The notes under the pieces were generated by a model that was given only the letters and a program-made list of their open reading frames with translations, did not search any database and was not told the origin of the DNA. Both the position numbers and the translations under genes were made by a program. 28,225 nucleotides of DNA from JAGNZR01 sp051646055 (lineage in GTDB: Bacteria > Fusobacteriota > Fusobacteriia > Fusobacteriales > Fusobacteriaceae), in the NCBI GenBank assembly GCA_051646055.1, contig JBOFCM010000013.1, forward strand, positions 1 to 28,225, given 5' to 3'. Positions 1-8,991 of this stretch are shown one piece after another (the stretch's first letter is position 1; each line of letters starts with the position of its first letter).

Positions 1-1517
1 AAATATATACTTATCTTCTTTCTCTTTATGAGGCTAAAGATGAGGATGATGACAACGAGTATATAGATTTTGAAATTAATGAATTTATAGTAGGATTTCT
101 TGGAAATAAAATGAATCGTACTTATTATACCAAGGTAGAACAAGCTCTCAAAAATCTCAAAAATACAGAATATCAATTTGTAGTCTCTAATCACACACTT
201 TTCGGAAAATATAAATTTGAGGATGAAGAGTTTAAACTTCTTACATACCAAAAACTTAAAATTGGTAAGAAAATTTATTATAGAATTACACTGAATAAAA
301 ACATCCGTAAAAAGATTAAAGAAAAAAGATATATAATTTATAACAGTAAAGCCTTGGTAGAGATTATGAATCTGGATCCTATTGCTGCAAGAATTTATAA
401 ATTCATAAGTAAAGCTCGTATGGAAAAAGACAGGGATGAGATAAATATCCGTACTCTTGCAGCTATTATTCCACTTCAAACAGAGCAGGTAACAGAGCGT
501 TCTAATAAAAATGGAGTTATGAAAACCTATGTTTTGTGTAGACTGAAACAAGTTCTTACAAGAATACAGAAGGCCTTTGATATTCTGATGCAGCTAGGAT
601 ATATTTTGAAATATTCTGAGACCTATGACAGCGAGCAAAATACTTATCATCTTCACTATATATTCAATAAGGCTAAGGACGGAGCTTGTCATATATCAGA
701 GAGAACTCTAGCTAACAGAAAAGAATATATGAAACTTCCCAATGGAGCTGGAAAACCTGTTCAACAAATTCAAGAAGCAGAAATAGTTCAGAGACCTGCC
801 ACAATAAAGACAACTAAAGCAAAACCAGCTAAGCCACTTAAGAAAAATGAAACAGTGGAAACAGTGAAACCTTTCAGTGAGACTATATTGGAAAAAATAG
901 CTAAAGCTAAGAAGAATATCTATGTTAGCCGTAGTTGGGAAAAAAGGGTAGATAATAAAATATTGAAAATTGTTTCAGAAAAGGGAGAAGAATTTGCAAC
1001 CGAACTGTTGAATCAACTCTATAAATCCCTTACAGCACCTATAAAAACTACTCTGGTGCAATATATTTCAGGTATCAGCAAAAATATGGAGAAGGAAAAA
1101 CAGGAGAAAGAAAGTCAGAATTTAAAGCTTTTTTCAGATTTTTCAGCTGGAAATAACAAGGTTATAGTGACCAAAACAGGAGTAAAAAGAGCAGCTAAAA
1201 CTTTCAAAAAACCAACCATATCTACACTTACAGAGATAATAGAAGAAACAGCTACAGCAATGTCTGCTGACTTTGATGATAAACCTGGAATCTCTCCAGT
1301 ACAAGAAATTCCAGAAAACAAAGTAAACATAATAAAAAATTATGACCAACTGGATGAATATGAGAAACTAGAAGTTGAAAAACTGGCCAGAAAACTCTGC
1401 TGCCAGGAGGAAGGAATTTCAGAAAGTTTCTTGAATACAATGCGAGATAAATCTAAAAAAATATATATCAACACTATAAAACTATACATAGAACGTGTAT
1501 TGGAAGAGAGGGTATAG
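1..1517 (+). CDS. Rep-like replication initiator, 5'-truncated
   Basis: The reading frame is open from base 3 without a stop, so the gene enters from the left edge. The ATG at 111 has no ribosome site and is internal. About 504 codons are visible. The first ~200 residues alternate helices and strands in a way that recalls the paired winged helices of plasmid initiators (Rep_3/RepA type), with stretches such as ARIYKFISKARM and RIQKAFDILMQLGYI. A Lys/Pro-rich linker follows, then a helical region and a C-terminal ~55-residue domain starting NYDQLDEYEKLEVEKL. No P-loop or AAA+ motif is visible, so it does not look like DnaA. It sits directly ahead of the S4/recF/gyrase block, where dnaA usually lies. 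The initiator role is inferred from fold impression and position; an unrelated helix-turn-helix protein is possible. Confidence 0.55.
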   Translation, partial: IYTYLLSLYEAKDEDDDNEYIDFEINEFIVGFLGNKMNRTYYTKVEQALKNLKNTEYQFVVSNHTLFGKYKFEDEEFKLLTYQKLKIGKKIYYRITLNKNIRKKIKEKRYIIYNSKALVEIMNLDPIAARIYKFISKARMEKDRDEINIRTLAAIIPLQTEQVTERSNKNGVMKTYVLCRLKQVLTRIQKAFDILMQLGYILKYSETYDSEQNTYHLHYIFNKAKDGACHISERTLANRKEYMKLPNGAGKPVQQIQEAEIVQRPATIKTTKAKPAKPLKKNETVETVKPFSETILEKIAKAKKNIYVSRSWEKRVDNKILKIVSEKGEEFATELLNQLYKSLTAPIKTTLVQYISGISKNMEKEKQEKESQNLKLFSDFSAGNNKVIVTKTGVKRAAKTFKKPTISTLTEIIEETATAMSADFDDKPGISPVQEIPENKVNIIKNYDQLDEYEKLEVEKLARKLCCQEEGISESFLNTMRDKSKKIYINTIKLYIERVLEERV

Positions 1518-1551
1518 AACCAATTTCTATAGTATTAAAATATATTTAAAG

Positions 1552-1581
1552 TTGTACAATATAGTAAAATTATGGTATTAT
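1552..1581 (+). promoter_or_regulatory. Promoter for the S4-recF-gyrase block
   Basis: A -35 box TTGTAC at 1552-1557 is followed by an 18-base spacer and a -10 box TATTAT at 1576-1581. TG at 1573-1574 makes it an extended -10. It lies 32 bases before the S4 gene start and after the stop of the Rep-like gene. No terminator is visible between the two genes, so readthrough from upstream is also possible. Confidence 0.65.
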
Positions 1582-1612
1582 TTAGAGTAAATTAAATTGC
1601 ATAGGAGGGTTT

Positions 1613-1825
1613 ATGCAGGAGATAAAAATAAGCAGCGAATTTATAAAACTGGATCAATTTTTAAAATGGGCAGGAGTCGTAGATAGTGGAGTAGATGCAA
1701 AATACTTCATCACTGAAGGAATGGTAGAGGTCAATGGAGAGATTGAACTGAGAAGAGGAAAAAAACTTTACCCTGGAGATAAAGTTAAATTTCAGGGAGA
1801 GGAATTTTTAGTTCTAGGACAGTAA
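1613..1825 (+). CDS. yaaA: S4-domain RNA-binding protein (YaaA/RlbA type)
   Basis: This 70-residue protein is a single S4 RNA-binding domain. It shows the typical order: LDQFLKWAGVVDSG near residues 13-26, FITEGMVEVNGE near 32-43, and a basic strand ending in GDKVKFQGEE. Length and position directly before recF match the small S4 protein found between dnaN and recF in many low-GC bacteria. The start has a strong AGGAGGG site at 1603-1609, four bases before the ATG. Ten bases separate it from recF, so the two are probably co-transcribed. Its RNA target is unknown; ribosome binding is a family-based guess. Confidence 0.85.
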   Translation: MQEIKISSEFIKLDQFLKWAGVVDSGVDAKYFITEGMVEVNGEIELRRGKKLYPGDKVKFQGEEFLVLGQ

Positions 1826-1835
1826 GCGGAAGATT

Positions 1836-2927
1836 ATGAATTTAGAGACTATTAATTTTGTTAATTTTAGAAATCTTAAGGATGGCACTATAAATTTTTC
1901 TCCTTTTTTTAATCTTTTTTTTGGAAAAAATGGTCAGGGAAAAACCAGTGCATTGGAGGCCATCTATTTCAATTGTACAGGAAAAAGTTTTCGTTCAAAT
2001 AGATCTCAGGAACTGATAAAATATGGAAGGGACAGATGTGGGACTTTTGTAAATTACAGTGACAGATTGAGCAGAAAATCTCTGACAGTAAAATTTAGTG
2101 ACAAAAAAAAAGAATACTCTTTTAACGGAAACAGAGTGACCCACCAGGAATTTTACGGCAGGCTTTCAGTTGTAGCTTTTACTCCTGAAGATATCGATAT
2201 AATAACCGGAACTCCTGGAAGACGGAGAAGTTTTTTTGACGAGGAGATATCCCAGAGTAGCGGAGAATATTATGGAGCACTGAGGGATTTTAATAAAATT
2301 CTCAAAATAAGAAATCAGTATCTCAAAGAGGGAAAAACGGGAGATGCTCTATATTCTGTATATGAAGAGCAGTTCGTAGGCTTGGGGGCCAAAGTAATTT
2401 TTATGAGAGCCGAATATGTAAAAAGAATAAGCATAATACTCAATCTCAACTATAGAAAACTTTTTGACTCCTCCAAAGAACTGGGGGTAACTTACTCTTC
2501 AGATTTGGAACTTGAGAAACGTGAGACTTTGGAAACCATTGAGAAAAAGATGAAAATCCGGATAGAAAAAAAATTTTCTCAGGAAAGAAGATATGGGCAC
2601 TCCCTTATAGGTCCACAAAGGGATGAATTTAAATTTCTTTTAGATGGAAAAGAAGCAAAATCTTTTGCATCTCAGGGAGAAAAAAAATCTATAGTTTTCT
2701 CTTTCAAGCTTTCTGAATTGGATATGATATTCAAAGAAAAAGGAGAAAATCCCATATTTCTTATAGATGATATAACTTCATATTTTGATCAGAATCGGAG
2801 GGAGAGCGTATTGAACCATCTTCAAAGAAAACGAATACAGCTATTCATAAGTTCGACAGACAAAATTGAGGGAATTGAAAGTAAAAATTTTCATGTGACA
2901 GATGGAGAGATAATATGCGGGGATTAG
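1836..2927 (+). CDS. recF: DNA replication/repair protein RecF
   Basis: RecF is an SMC/ABC-type ATPase that helps load RecA at single-strand gaps and stalled forks. The 363-residue length is normal. The Walker A loop GKNGQGKT is at residues 30-37. The signature region SQGEKK is at about 279-284, where SQGQQR-like sequences are more usual. The Walker B region PIFLIDD is at 306-312. Motifs such as GRRRSFFDEEI (128-138) and LIGPQRDEF (257-265) are classic RecF sequence. The ribosome site is weak (GGAAG), which fits translational coupling to the S4 gene ten bases upstream. Its 3' end overlaps dciA by 13 bases. Confidence 0.95.
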   Translation: MNLETINFVNFRNLKDGTINFSPFFNLFFGKNGQGKTSALEAIYFNCTGKSFRSNRSQELIKYGRDRCGTFVNYSDRLSRKSLTVKFSDKKKEYSFNGNRVTHQEFYGRLSVVAFTPEDIDIITGTPGRRRSFFDEEISQSSGEYYGALRDFNKILKIRNQYLKEGKTGDALYSVYEEQFVGLGAKVIFMRAEYVKRISIILNLNYRKLFDSSKELGVTYSSDLELEKRETLETIEKKMKIRIEKKFSQERRYGHSLIGPQRDEFKFLLDGKEAKSFASQGEKKSIVFSFKLSELDMIFKEKGENPIFLIDDITSYFDQNRRESVLNHLQRKRIQLFISSTDKIEGIESKNFHVTDGEIICGD

Positions 2928-3247
2928 AAAACGTCATAGATCTTAAAGATATGATAGATGAGGGGCTTCGAAAAAGCCGGAAATTAAAAGAAGTGTATAT
3001 AAAAATTTATTGGAAAGAGATAGTGGGAGACCTGAGTAAAAGATCTTTTCCAAGGGATGTAAAAAACGGAGTGCTTACAGTCACATGTGAAAGCAGTACT
3101 CTGATTCATCATATGAATCTCAACAGAGGGATTTATATAGAGAAAATAAACAGGATTGTAAAAGAGGAATATGTAAAGGAAATAAGATTTCTTGCAGGTT
3201 CTCTTCAAGATACTGAAATGAAACTATTTGGAGGAAATGATGAGTAA
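2915..3247 (+). CDS. dciA: DciA-family protein (DUF721), predicted helicase loader
   Basis: This 110-residue protein has the DUF721 pattern: a WKEIVG motif near residues 29-34, then FPRDVKNGVLTVTCESST (about 45-62) and a helical C-terminal part. Family knowledge: DciA proteins interact with and help load the replicative helicase DnaB in bacteria that lack DnaC or DnaI. Its start overlaps the recF end by 13 bases, and its stop overlaps the chosen gyrB start by 8 bases, so the three genes are translationally coupled. No other loader gene is in the window. The family call is good; the loader role here is inferred. Confidence 0.8.
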   Translation: MRGLENVIDLKDMIDEGLRKSRKLKEVYIKIYWKEIVGDLSKRSFPRDVKNGVLTVTCESSTLIHHMNLNRGIYIEKINRIVKEEYVKEIRFLAGSLQDTEMKLFGGNDE

Positions 3248-5144
3248 TTATCAAGCAGAAAATATAACGGTTCTGGAAGGATTAGAAGCTGTCAGAAAAA
3301 GACCGGGAATGTATATAGGAAGTACTTCAGAAAGGGGACTACACCATTTGGTTTGGGAGATAGTGGACAACTCAGTAGATGAGGCTCTAGCTGGACATTG
3401 TGATAAAATTATTATTAATCTATTGCCTGATAACATAATTGAAGTTACAGATAACGGAAGAGGTATTCCAGTAGGAATACACCCCAAATATGGAAAATCA
3501 GCTTTAGAAGTTGTTCTTACGGTACTTCATGCTGGAGGAAAATTTGAAAATGACAACTATAAAGTTTCGGGAGGTCTTCACGGAGTTGGAGCTTCAGTAG
3601 TAAACGCTCTATCTGAATGGATAGAGGTTGAGGTAAAAAGAGACGGGAATGTATATTATCAAAAATATCACAGAGGAAAACCTGATGGAGATTTGAAAGT
3701 GATAGGGAAAGCGGATACGACAGGAACAACTTTCAGATTTAAAGCTGACCATGAAATTTTTGAAACTCTTGTATATAGCTATTTGACTCTTGAAACTAGA
3801 TTTAAAGAACTGGCCTACTTAAACAAGGGACTTCATATAGTCTTTACAGATTCTAGAAAAGAAGAGGTAAAAGTATCAGATCTGAAGTTTGATGGTGGAA
3901 TTTTAGACTATATTAAAGAGATAGAACAGGGACAGATTCCAATTATGACCACACCTGTATTTATGTCTGGAAATATCGAGAATGTAGATGTTGAAATAGC
4001 CATGACATACAATGTAGGTCAGAGAGAAACTATATATTCCTTTGTAAATAATATAAATACTCCTGACGGCGGAACTCACGTAGCAGGATTCAGAACAGCT
4101 CTTACAAGAGCTGTAAACGATGTAGCTAAAGCTCAGGGACTTATTAAGGAAAAAGACGGAAAGCTTCAGGGCTCAGATATCAGAGAGGGACTGACAGCTA
4201 TCGTTTCAGTAAAAGTTGCTCAACCGCAGTTTGAAGGGCAGACTAAAACAAAACTAGGAAATTCAGAAGTAACAGGGGTTACATCGAGTATCTCTTTTAA
4301 CTTCTTAAAGATGTTCCTTGAGGATAATCCTAATGAGACCAAGAAAATTGTTGAGAAGATACTGAATTCTAAAAAAGCTAGAGAAGCAGCTCAGAGAGCT
4401 AGGGAATTGGTTCTTAGAAAATCAGCTCTAGAAGTAGGATCACTTCCTGGAAAACTAGCTGACTGTTCATCTAAAAATCCTGACGAATGTGAGGTTTATA
4501 TAGTTGAGGGAGATTCGGCAGGAGGTTCTGCAAAACAAGGAAGGGACAGAAGATTCCAGGCTATACTTCCACTGAAAGGAAAGATTCTGAATGTTGAGAA
4601 AGCAGGTCTTCATAAGGCTCTTGAAAACAACGAAATCAGATCTATGATAACAGCTTTTGGTACAGGTATCGGAGATAACTTCAATATAGAGAAACTGAGA
4701 TATGGAAAAATAATAATAATGACAGATGCCGATGTAGACGGAGCCCACATAAGAACTCTTATGCTGACATTCCTATACAGATATCTTGTAGATATAATAA
4801 ACAACGGAAATATTTATATTGCTCAACCACCTCTTTATAAAATATCTTCTGGAAAAACATCTCTTTATGTATATTCAGACAAAGAGATGAAAGAAGTTAC
4901 TGGAAATATGGAAAGAGAAGGAAAGAGATACACTCTGCAGAGATATAAAGGTCTTGGAGAGATGAATCCTGAGCAGTTATGGAGTACAACAATGGATCCT
5001 GATACAAGAACACTGCTCCAGGTATCCATAGATGATGCAAGAGAAGCAGATGTTCTTTTTGATAAACTTATGGGAGATAAGGTTGAACCTAGAAAAGAGT
5101 TTATTGAAGAACATGCTGAATATGTAAAGAATTTAGATGTTTAA
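3240..5144 (+). CDS. gyrB: DNA gyrase subunit B
   Basis: This is the ATPase subunit of gyrase. The ATP-binding GHKL motifs are clear: EIVDNSVDEA near residue 40, DNGRGIP near 70 and GGLHGVGASVVNALS near 110. The TOPRIM metal motifs follow, EGDSAGGSAKQGRDR and DADVDGAH in the second half, with the QRYKGLGEM motif near the C-terminus. With the ATG at 3240 it is 634 residues, a normal length. I chose that ATG because GGAGG at 3230-3234 sits five bases before it. The open frame also allows a TTG at 3228 and an ATG at 3237, both too close to or ahead of that ribosome site. The start overlaps dciA by eight bases. Confidence 0.97.
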   Translation: MSNYQAENITVLEGLEAVRKRPGMYIGSTSERGLHHLVWEIVDNSVDEALAGHCDKIIINLLPDNIIEVTDNGRGIPVGIHPKYGKSALEVVLTVLHAGGKFENDNYKVSGGLHGVGASVVNALSEWIEVEVKRDGNVYYQKYHRGKPDGDLKVIGKADTTGTTFRFKADHEIFETLVYSYLTLETRFKELAYLNKGLHIVFTDSRKEEVKVSDLKFDGGILDYIKEIEQGQIPIMTTPVFMSGNIENVDVEIAMTYNVGQRETIYSFVNNINTPDGGTHVAGFRTALTRAVNDVAKAQGLIKEKDGKLQGSDIREGLTAIVSVKVAQPQFEGQTKTKLGNSEVTGVTSSISFNFLKMFLEDNPNETKKIVEKILNSKKAREAAQRARELVLRKSALEVGSLPGKLADCSSKNPDECEVYIVEGDSAGGSAKQGRDRRFQAILPLKGKILNVEKAGLHKALENNEIRSMITAFGTGIGDNFNIEKLRYGKIIIMTDADVDGAHIRTLMLTFLYRYLVDIINNGNIYIAQPPLYKISSGKTSLYVYSDKEMKEVTGNMEREGKRYTLQRYKGLGEMNPEQLWSTTMDPDTRTLLQVSIDDAREADVLFDKLMGDKVEPRKEFIEEHAEYVKNLDV

Positions 5145-5216
5145 AAAATGTATATAAACAAAAATAAAGATATTCTTAAATTTTTAAAATAAGAGTTCTT
5201 TCGGAGGTAATAATAG

Positions 5217-7700
5217 ATGTCAAGCATTGAAAATACATTGAGTGCCGTAAGCAACAGATATATAGAGGACGAGCTGAAACAGGCCTATCTAGATTATTCT
5301 ATGAGTGTAATAGTAAGTAGAGCTCTTCCAGATGTAAGAGACGGACTGAAACCTGTTCATAGAAGAGTACTTTTTGCCATGAATGAGCTGAATAATACTT
5401 ATGATAAACCTCATAAAAAATCAGCAAGAATAGTTGGAGAAGTTTTGGGTAAATACCATCCTCACGGGGATTCTTCAGTATATAATACCATGGTAAGAAT
5501 GGCTCAAGACTTCAGTTACAGATATCCCCTTGTGGATGGACATGGAAACTTTGGTTCAATAGATGGAGATTCAGCGGCAGCGATGAGATATACTGAGTCT
5601 AGAATGGCCAAAATTTCCAACGAGCTTCTTCTAGATATAGATAAAAATACTGTGGATTTTAGAAAAAACTTTGATGACTCTTTAGATGAGCCTATAGTTC
5701 TTCCTTCTAGAGTTCCTCATCTACTTATAAATGGTTCTACAGGAATAGCGGTAGGAATGGCTACAAATATCCCTCCCCACAATTTAGGAGAGGTGTGCGA
5801 TGGAATTCTTGCCCTTATAGATAATAAAGATATAGAGATACCAGAACTTATTCACCACATAAAAGGACCGGATTTCCCCACTGGAGGAATTATAGACGGA
5901 ACTAAGGGTATATATGATGCCTATATGACTGGTAGAGGAAGAGTAAGAGTTCGTGGAAAAGTGGAAATAGAAGAGTATAAAAACGGCAGAGTGAGCCTGA
6001 TTATCAAAGAGGTTCCATATCAGCTGAATAAGTCTTCTCTTATTGAAAAGATAGCGGAACTTTGTAAAGATAAGAGAATAACAGGAATTTCAGATCTTCG
6101 TGATGAGTCTGACAGAGACGGAATCAGAGTTGTTATTGAGCTTAAAAAAGGTGAAGAACCAGAGCTTATTCTGAATAAACTATATAAATATACTGATCTT
6201 CAGAATACGTTTGGAATAATTATGCTGGCTCTTGCTAACAACGTTCCTAAAGTTATGAATTTGAAGCAGATACTAGAAGAGTATCTAAAGCATAGAATAG
6301 AAGTTATTGTAAGAAGAACTAAATTTGATTTGGATAAGGCAGAAAAGAGAGCTCACATACTTCAAGGATTTAAAATAGCTCTAGATAATATAGATAGAGT
6401 TATAGAGCTTATAAGAGGAGCTGGAGATGCCAATGAGGCAAAAGAACAGCTTATAAACCGTTACGCATTTTCTGAAGTTCAGGCCAAAGCAATTTTGGAG
6501 CTGAGATTACAGAGACTGACAGGAATGGAAAGAGGAAAAATAGACAATGAATACGATGAGATTCAAACTCTTATAATTGACCTTAAAGATATTCTAGCCA
6601 ACGAATCTAGAGTGAACGATATAATAAAACAGGATCTTCTAGATGTGAAAGAGAAATATTCTGACGATAGAAGAACTCAGATTGAAAATGAGAGATTAGA
6701 CATAAACATGGAAGATCTTATCAAAGATGAAGAGGTTATTATAACGATTACTAACAAAGGTTATGTAAAGCGTATGGAAGTGAGCAAATATAAAGCTCAG
6801 AAACGTGGAGGAAAAGGAGTTTCTACTCAGAATACAGTAGAAGATGATTTTGTTGAAAGAATATATTCAGCTTCTAACTTAAACAACCTTATGATTTTCA
6901 CAGACACAGGAAGAGCTTTTAACCTAAAAGTATATGAGATTCCTGATTTCTCAAAACAATCTAGAGGAAAACTTATCTCCAATATAATAAAACTTGAAGA
7001 TGGAGAACATGTTCAGTCTATAATAAAAGTTGCCGAATTTTCTGAGCACCGTAGCATAATATTTGCTACAAAGAAGGGAACAATTAAGAAGACCAGCTTA
7101 GATGAGTTTAAACATCTCCGTAGCAACGGAATAAAAGCCATTAAACTCCGTGAAGGAGATGACATTATCTATGTAGGACTTATGGATAATGAAAATGATC
7201 AGTTATTTATGGCTACTAAATATGGAAATGCTATAAGATTCCCTATGACAGATATTAGAGAGATTGGAAGAAATGCTTCTGGAGTAAAAGGAATTTCTCT
7301 TAAAGGAGAAGACGAGGTTGTATCAGCTTCTATAATAAAAGATCAGGATACAATGCTGACGGTAACAGAAAACGGCTATGGAAAAAGAACTAAAATGGAT
7401 GAATATCCACTTCAGGGAAGAGGCGGTAAAGGAGTAATCAATATCAGATGTAACTCTAAAACCGGAGATGTAGTATCAGTTACTCCAGTAGAAGGAGAGA
7501 TAGAGATAATGGCTATAACTTCTTCGGGAATAGTTATCAGAACTCCGGCAGAGCAGATTTCTATAATAGGAAGAGCCACTCAGGGAGTTAAGATAATGAG
7601 AATTTCTGATGATGAGAAACTGGTTTCTATAACTAAGGTTCATGCTGAAACAGAGGAAGAGTTAGAGGAAGAAACGGAAGAGCAAGAAAGACAACAATAA
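5217..7700 (+). CDS. gyrA: DNA gyrase subunit A
   Basis: The breakage-reunion subunit of gyrase, 827 residues. The catalytic Tyr is Y125 in AAMRYTESRM. The quinolone-determining stretch reads HPHGDSSVYN at residues 81-90; Ser86 matches E. coli Ser83, and Asn90 stands where E. coli has Asp87. The C-terminal DNA-wrapping domain carries a GyrA-box form, QKRGGKG, and a second related turn GRGGKG. The protein ends in an acidic tail rich in Glu. It starts at an ATG with GGAGG at 5203-5207. A 72-base AT-rich gap with no clear promoter separates it from gyrB. GyrA rather than ParC is supported by the wrapping-domain motifs and the gyrB neighbour. Confidence 0.97.
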   Translation: MSSIENTLSAVSNRYIEDELKQAYLDYSMSVIVSRALPDVRDGLKPVHRRVLFAMNELNNTYDKPHKKSARIVGEVLGKYHPHGDSSVYNTMVRMAQDFSYRYPLVDGHGNFGSIDGDSAAAMRYTESRMAKISNELLLDIDKNTVDFRKNFDDSLDEPIVLPSRVPHLLINGSTGIAVGMATNIPPHNLGEVCDGILALIDNKDIEIPELIHHIKGPDFPTGGIIDGTKGIYDAYMTGRGRVRVRGKVEIEEYKNGRVSLIIKEVPYQLNKSSLIEKIAELCKDKRITGISDLRDESDRDGIRVVIELKKGEEPELILNKLYKYTDLQNTFGIIMLALANNVPKVMNLKQILEEYLKHRIEVIVRRTKFDLDKAEKRAHILQGFKIALDNIDRVIELIRGAGDANEAKEQLINRYAFSEVQAKAILELRLQRLTGMERGKIDNEYDEIQTLIIDLKDILANESRVNDIIKQDLLDVKEKYSDDRRTQIENERLDINMEDLIKDEEVIITITNKGYVKRMEVSKYKAQKRGGKGVSTQNTVEDDFVERIYSASNLNNLMIFTDTGRAFNLKVYEIPDFSKQSRGKLISNIIKLEDGEHVQSIIKVAEFSEHRSIIFATKKGTIKKTSLDEFKHLRSNGIKAIKLREGDDIIYVGLMDNENDQLFMATKYGNAIRFPMTDIREIGRNASGVKGISLKGEDEVVSASIIKDQDTMLTVTENGYGKRTKMDEYPLQGRGGKGVINIRCNSKTGDVVSVTPVEGEIEIMAITSSGIVIRTPAEQISIIGRATQGVKIMRISDDEKLVSITKVHAETEEELEEETEEQERQQ

Positions 7701-7724
7701 TCTGAAAAAATTTCGGAGGTTTTC

Positions 7725-8495
7725 ATGAAAAAAGCTTTGGTTTTATTTGGAAATGAGAGTAACAGAGAGAATCTTATACAGAGTGCAATTTATATGAGAG
7801 ATGGTATGGGATACCATCTCTCTGGGATTTTTATCAGTGATATAAGAAATGAAACAGTTATACCTCAGGGCTTCGACGGTATGGTTTTTGACAGTAACAG
7901 AGTTCTTATGAGTGATGAGTGGATGAATTTTGAGAAACAGGAAGTTCAGAGCATAGAAAAAGAACTTAGAGAAGACAAGGCAAAAATCGAGCTGGAATAT
8001 GAGATTGGAATTTTGGGAGAAACTATAAGAGACAAGATGAAGAGTTATGATCTCCTCATAGTGGGAAAGGGAGCTCTTGTATCAGATACACTTGTAGAGA
8101 TACTTAAAAACAACTATAAAGTTGTTATGATAGTAGGAGACAGAATGCCTGACTTTTCTCATATATATGTAGCCAACGATGACGGAGTTAAAGTAAACAG
8201 ATCAGTTTATAATTTTATGAATATATTTCCGGAACTTTCAGGATATATATCGGTAAGTGTGAATAACAACGAAGAAAAAAACAAACTTATTGAATATATG
8301 AGAGCCAGAGGAAAAAAAATAGAAGAGAAAACTCTTCCAGGAAAAGAAGAGGTTCTTCACTATCTCTCTCAAGAAGAAAGAAAGGGAGTTATGGTCATGG
8401 GTAACCTGAACAGATCTTATCTCCTGGAAAAGCTTACTAAAAAGACAGGATTAAAACTTCTTGAGCACAGTAAGATGGTTATTTTTATAGGATAG
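7725..8495 (+). CDS. UspA-like protein (two half-domains)
   Basis: This 256-residue soluble protein looks like a universal stress protein fold. It opens with KKALVLFGNESNRENLIQSA, typical of the first strand and helix, and its first half contains YDLLIVGKGALVSDTLVEIL near residues 109-128. The second half ends with VMVMGNLNRSYLLEKL and a final hydrophobic strand VIFIG, which suggests a duplicated or tandem fold. The canonical ATP loop G-2x-G-9x-G(S/T) is not clearly kept, so nucleotide binding is uncertain. It lies 24 bases after gyrA and 12 before the phosphoesterase gene, in the same run. The specific role is not known. Confidence 0.6.
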   Translation: MKKALVLFGNESNRENLIQSAIYMRDGMGYHLSGIFISDIRNETVIPQGFDGMVFDSNRVLMSDEWMNFEKQEVQSIEKELREDKAKIELEYEIGILGETIRDKMKSYDLLIVGKGALVSDTLVEILKNNYKVVMIVGDRMPDFSHIYVANDDGVKVNRSVYNFMNIFPELSGYISVSVNNNEEKNKLIEYMRARGKKIEEKTLPGKEEVLHYLSQEERKGVMVMGNLNRSYLLEKLTKKTGLKLLEHSKMVIFIG

Positions 8496-8507
8496 AATAG
8501 GAGTTAT

Positions 8508-8975
8508 ATGAAAATACTGGTATATTCAGATTCTCATGGAGAGATATCTAATATAGTGGAAATATATGAAAAAGAGAAACCTGACTTTATAATAAGTGCA
8601 GGGGACCACAGTGAAGATTTTAGAGATTTTACTCTTTCATACAGAGATCTGAGCGTGGAATATAAGGTTGTAAAAGGCAACTGCGACCATTTTGAGAAAA
8701 CTTATGGGGAAGAGGAGCTTTTTCAGATTGAAGGAAGAAAAATTTTTCTTACTCACGGACACCTGTACGGAGTTAAGGGATCCCTCAATCAACTCAAAAT
8801 CAGAAGTCAAGAGGTGGGAGCAGATCTTGTAATATATGGACACACACATATTCCTCTTTATGAGAGATATGAAAATTGTGAATACTTCAATCCCGGAGCC
8901 CTAAAAGATGGGAAATATGGAATAATAGAGATTGAAGGGGATAAAGTAGACTTTTTCTTTAAAAGTCTACCCTAA
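8508..8975 (+). CDS. YfcE/MJ0936-type metallophosphoesterase
   Basis: A 155-residue calcineurin-like phosphoesterase. The metal-binding set is complete: D8 and H10 in YSDSHG, D33 in AGDHS, N58 in KGNCD, H83 in THGH, and H112 and H114 in GHTH. It ends with FNPGAL, typical of the small YfcE family, whose members cleave phosphodiesters in vitro. It is cytosolic, with no signal peptide. An AGGAG site precedes the ATG. Gaps of 12 and 16 bases link it to the UspA-like gene and pheS, so it is probably in the same operon. The natural substrate cannot be told from sequence. Confidence 0.88.
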   Translation: MKILVYSDSHGEISNIVEIYEKEKPDFIISAGDHSEDFRDFTLSYRDLSVEYKVVKGNCDHFEKTYGEEELFQIEGRKIFLTHGHLYGVKGSLNQLKIRSQEVGADLVIYGHTHIPLYERYENCEYFNPGALKDGKYGIIEIEGDKVDFFFKSLP

Positions 8976-8991
8976 TGTTTTTGGAGGAAAG

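Noticed and set aside
1518..1612. Replication origin between the Rep-like gene and the S4 gene
   Set aside because: I found no TTATCCACA-type DnaA box and no iteron-like direct repeats in these 95 bases. An origin, if near, is more likely to the left of the window.
8976..8991. T-box or other amino-acid-sensing leader before pheS
   Set aside because: Only 16 bases separate pheS from the gene upstream, and no T-box sequence is seen.
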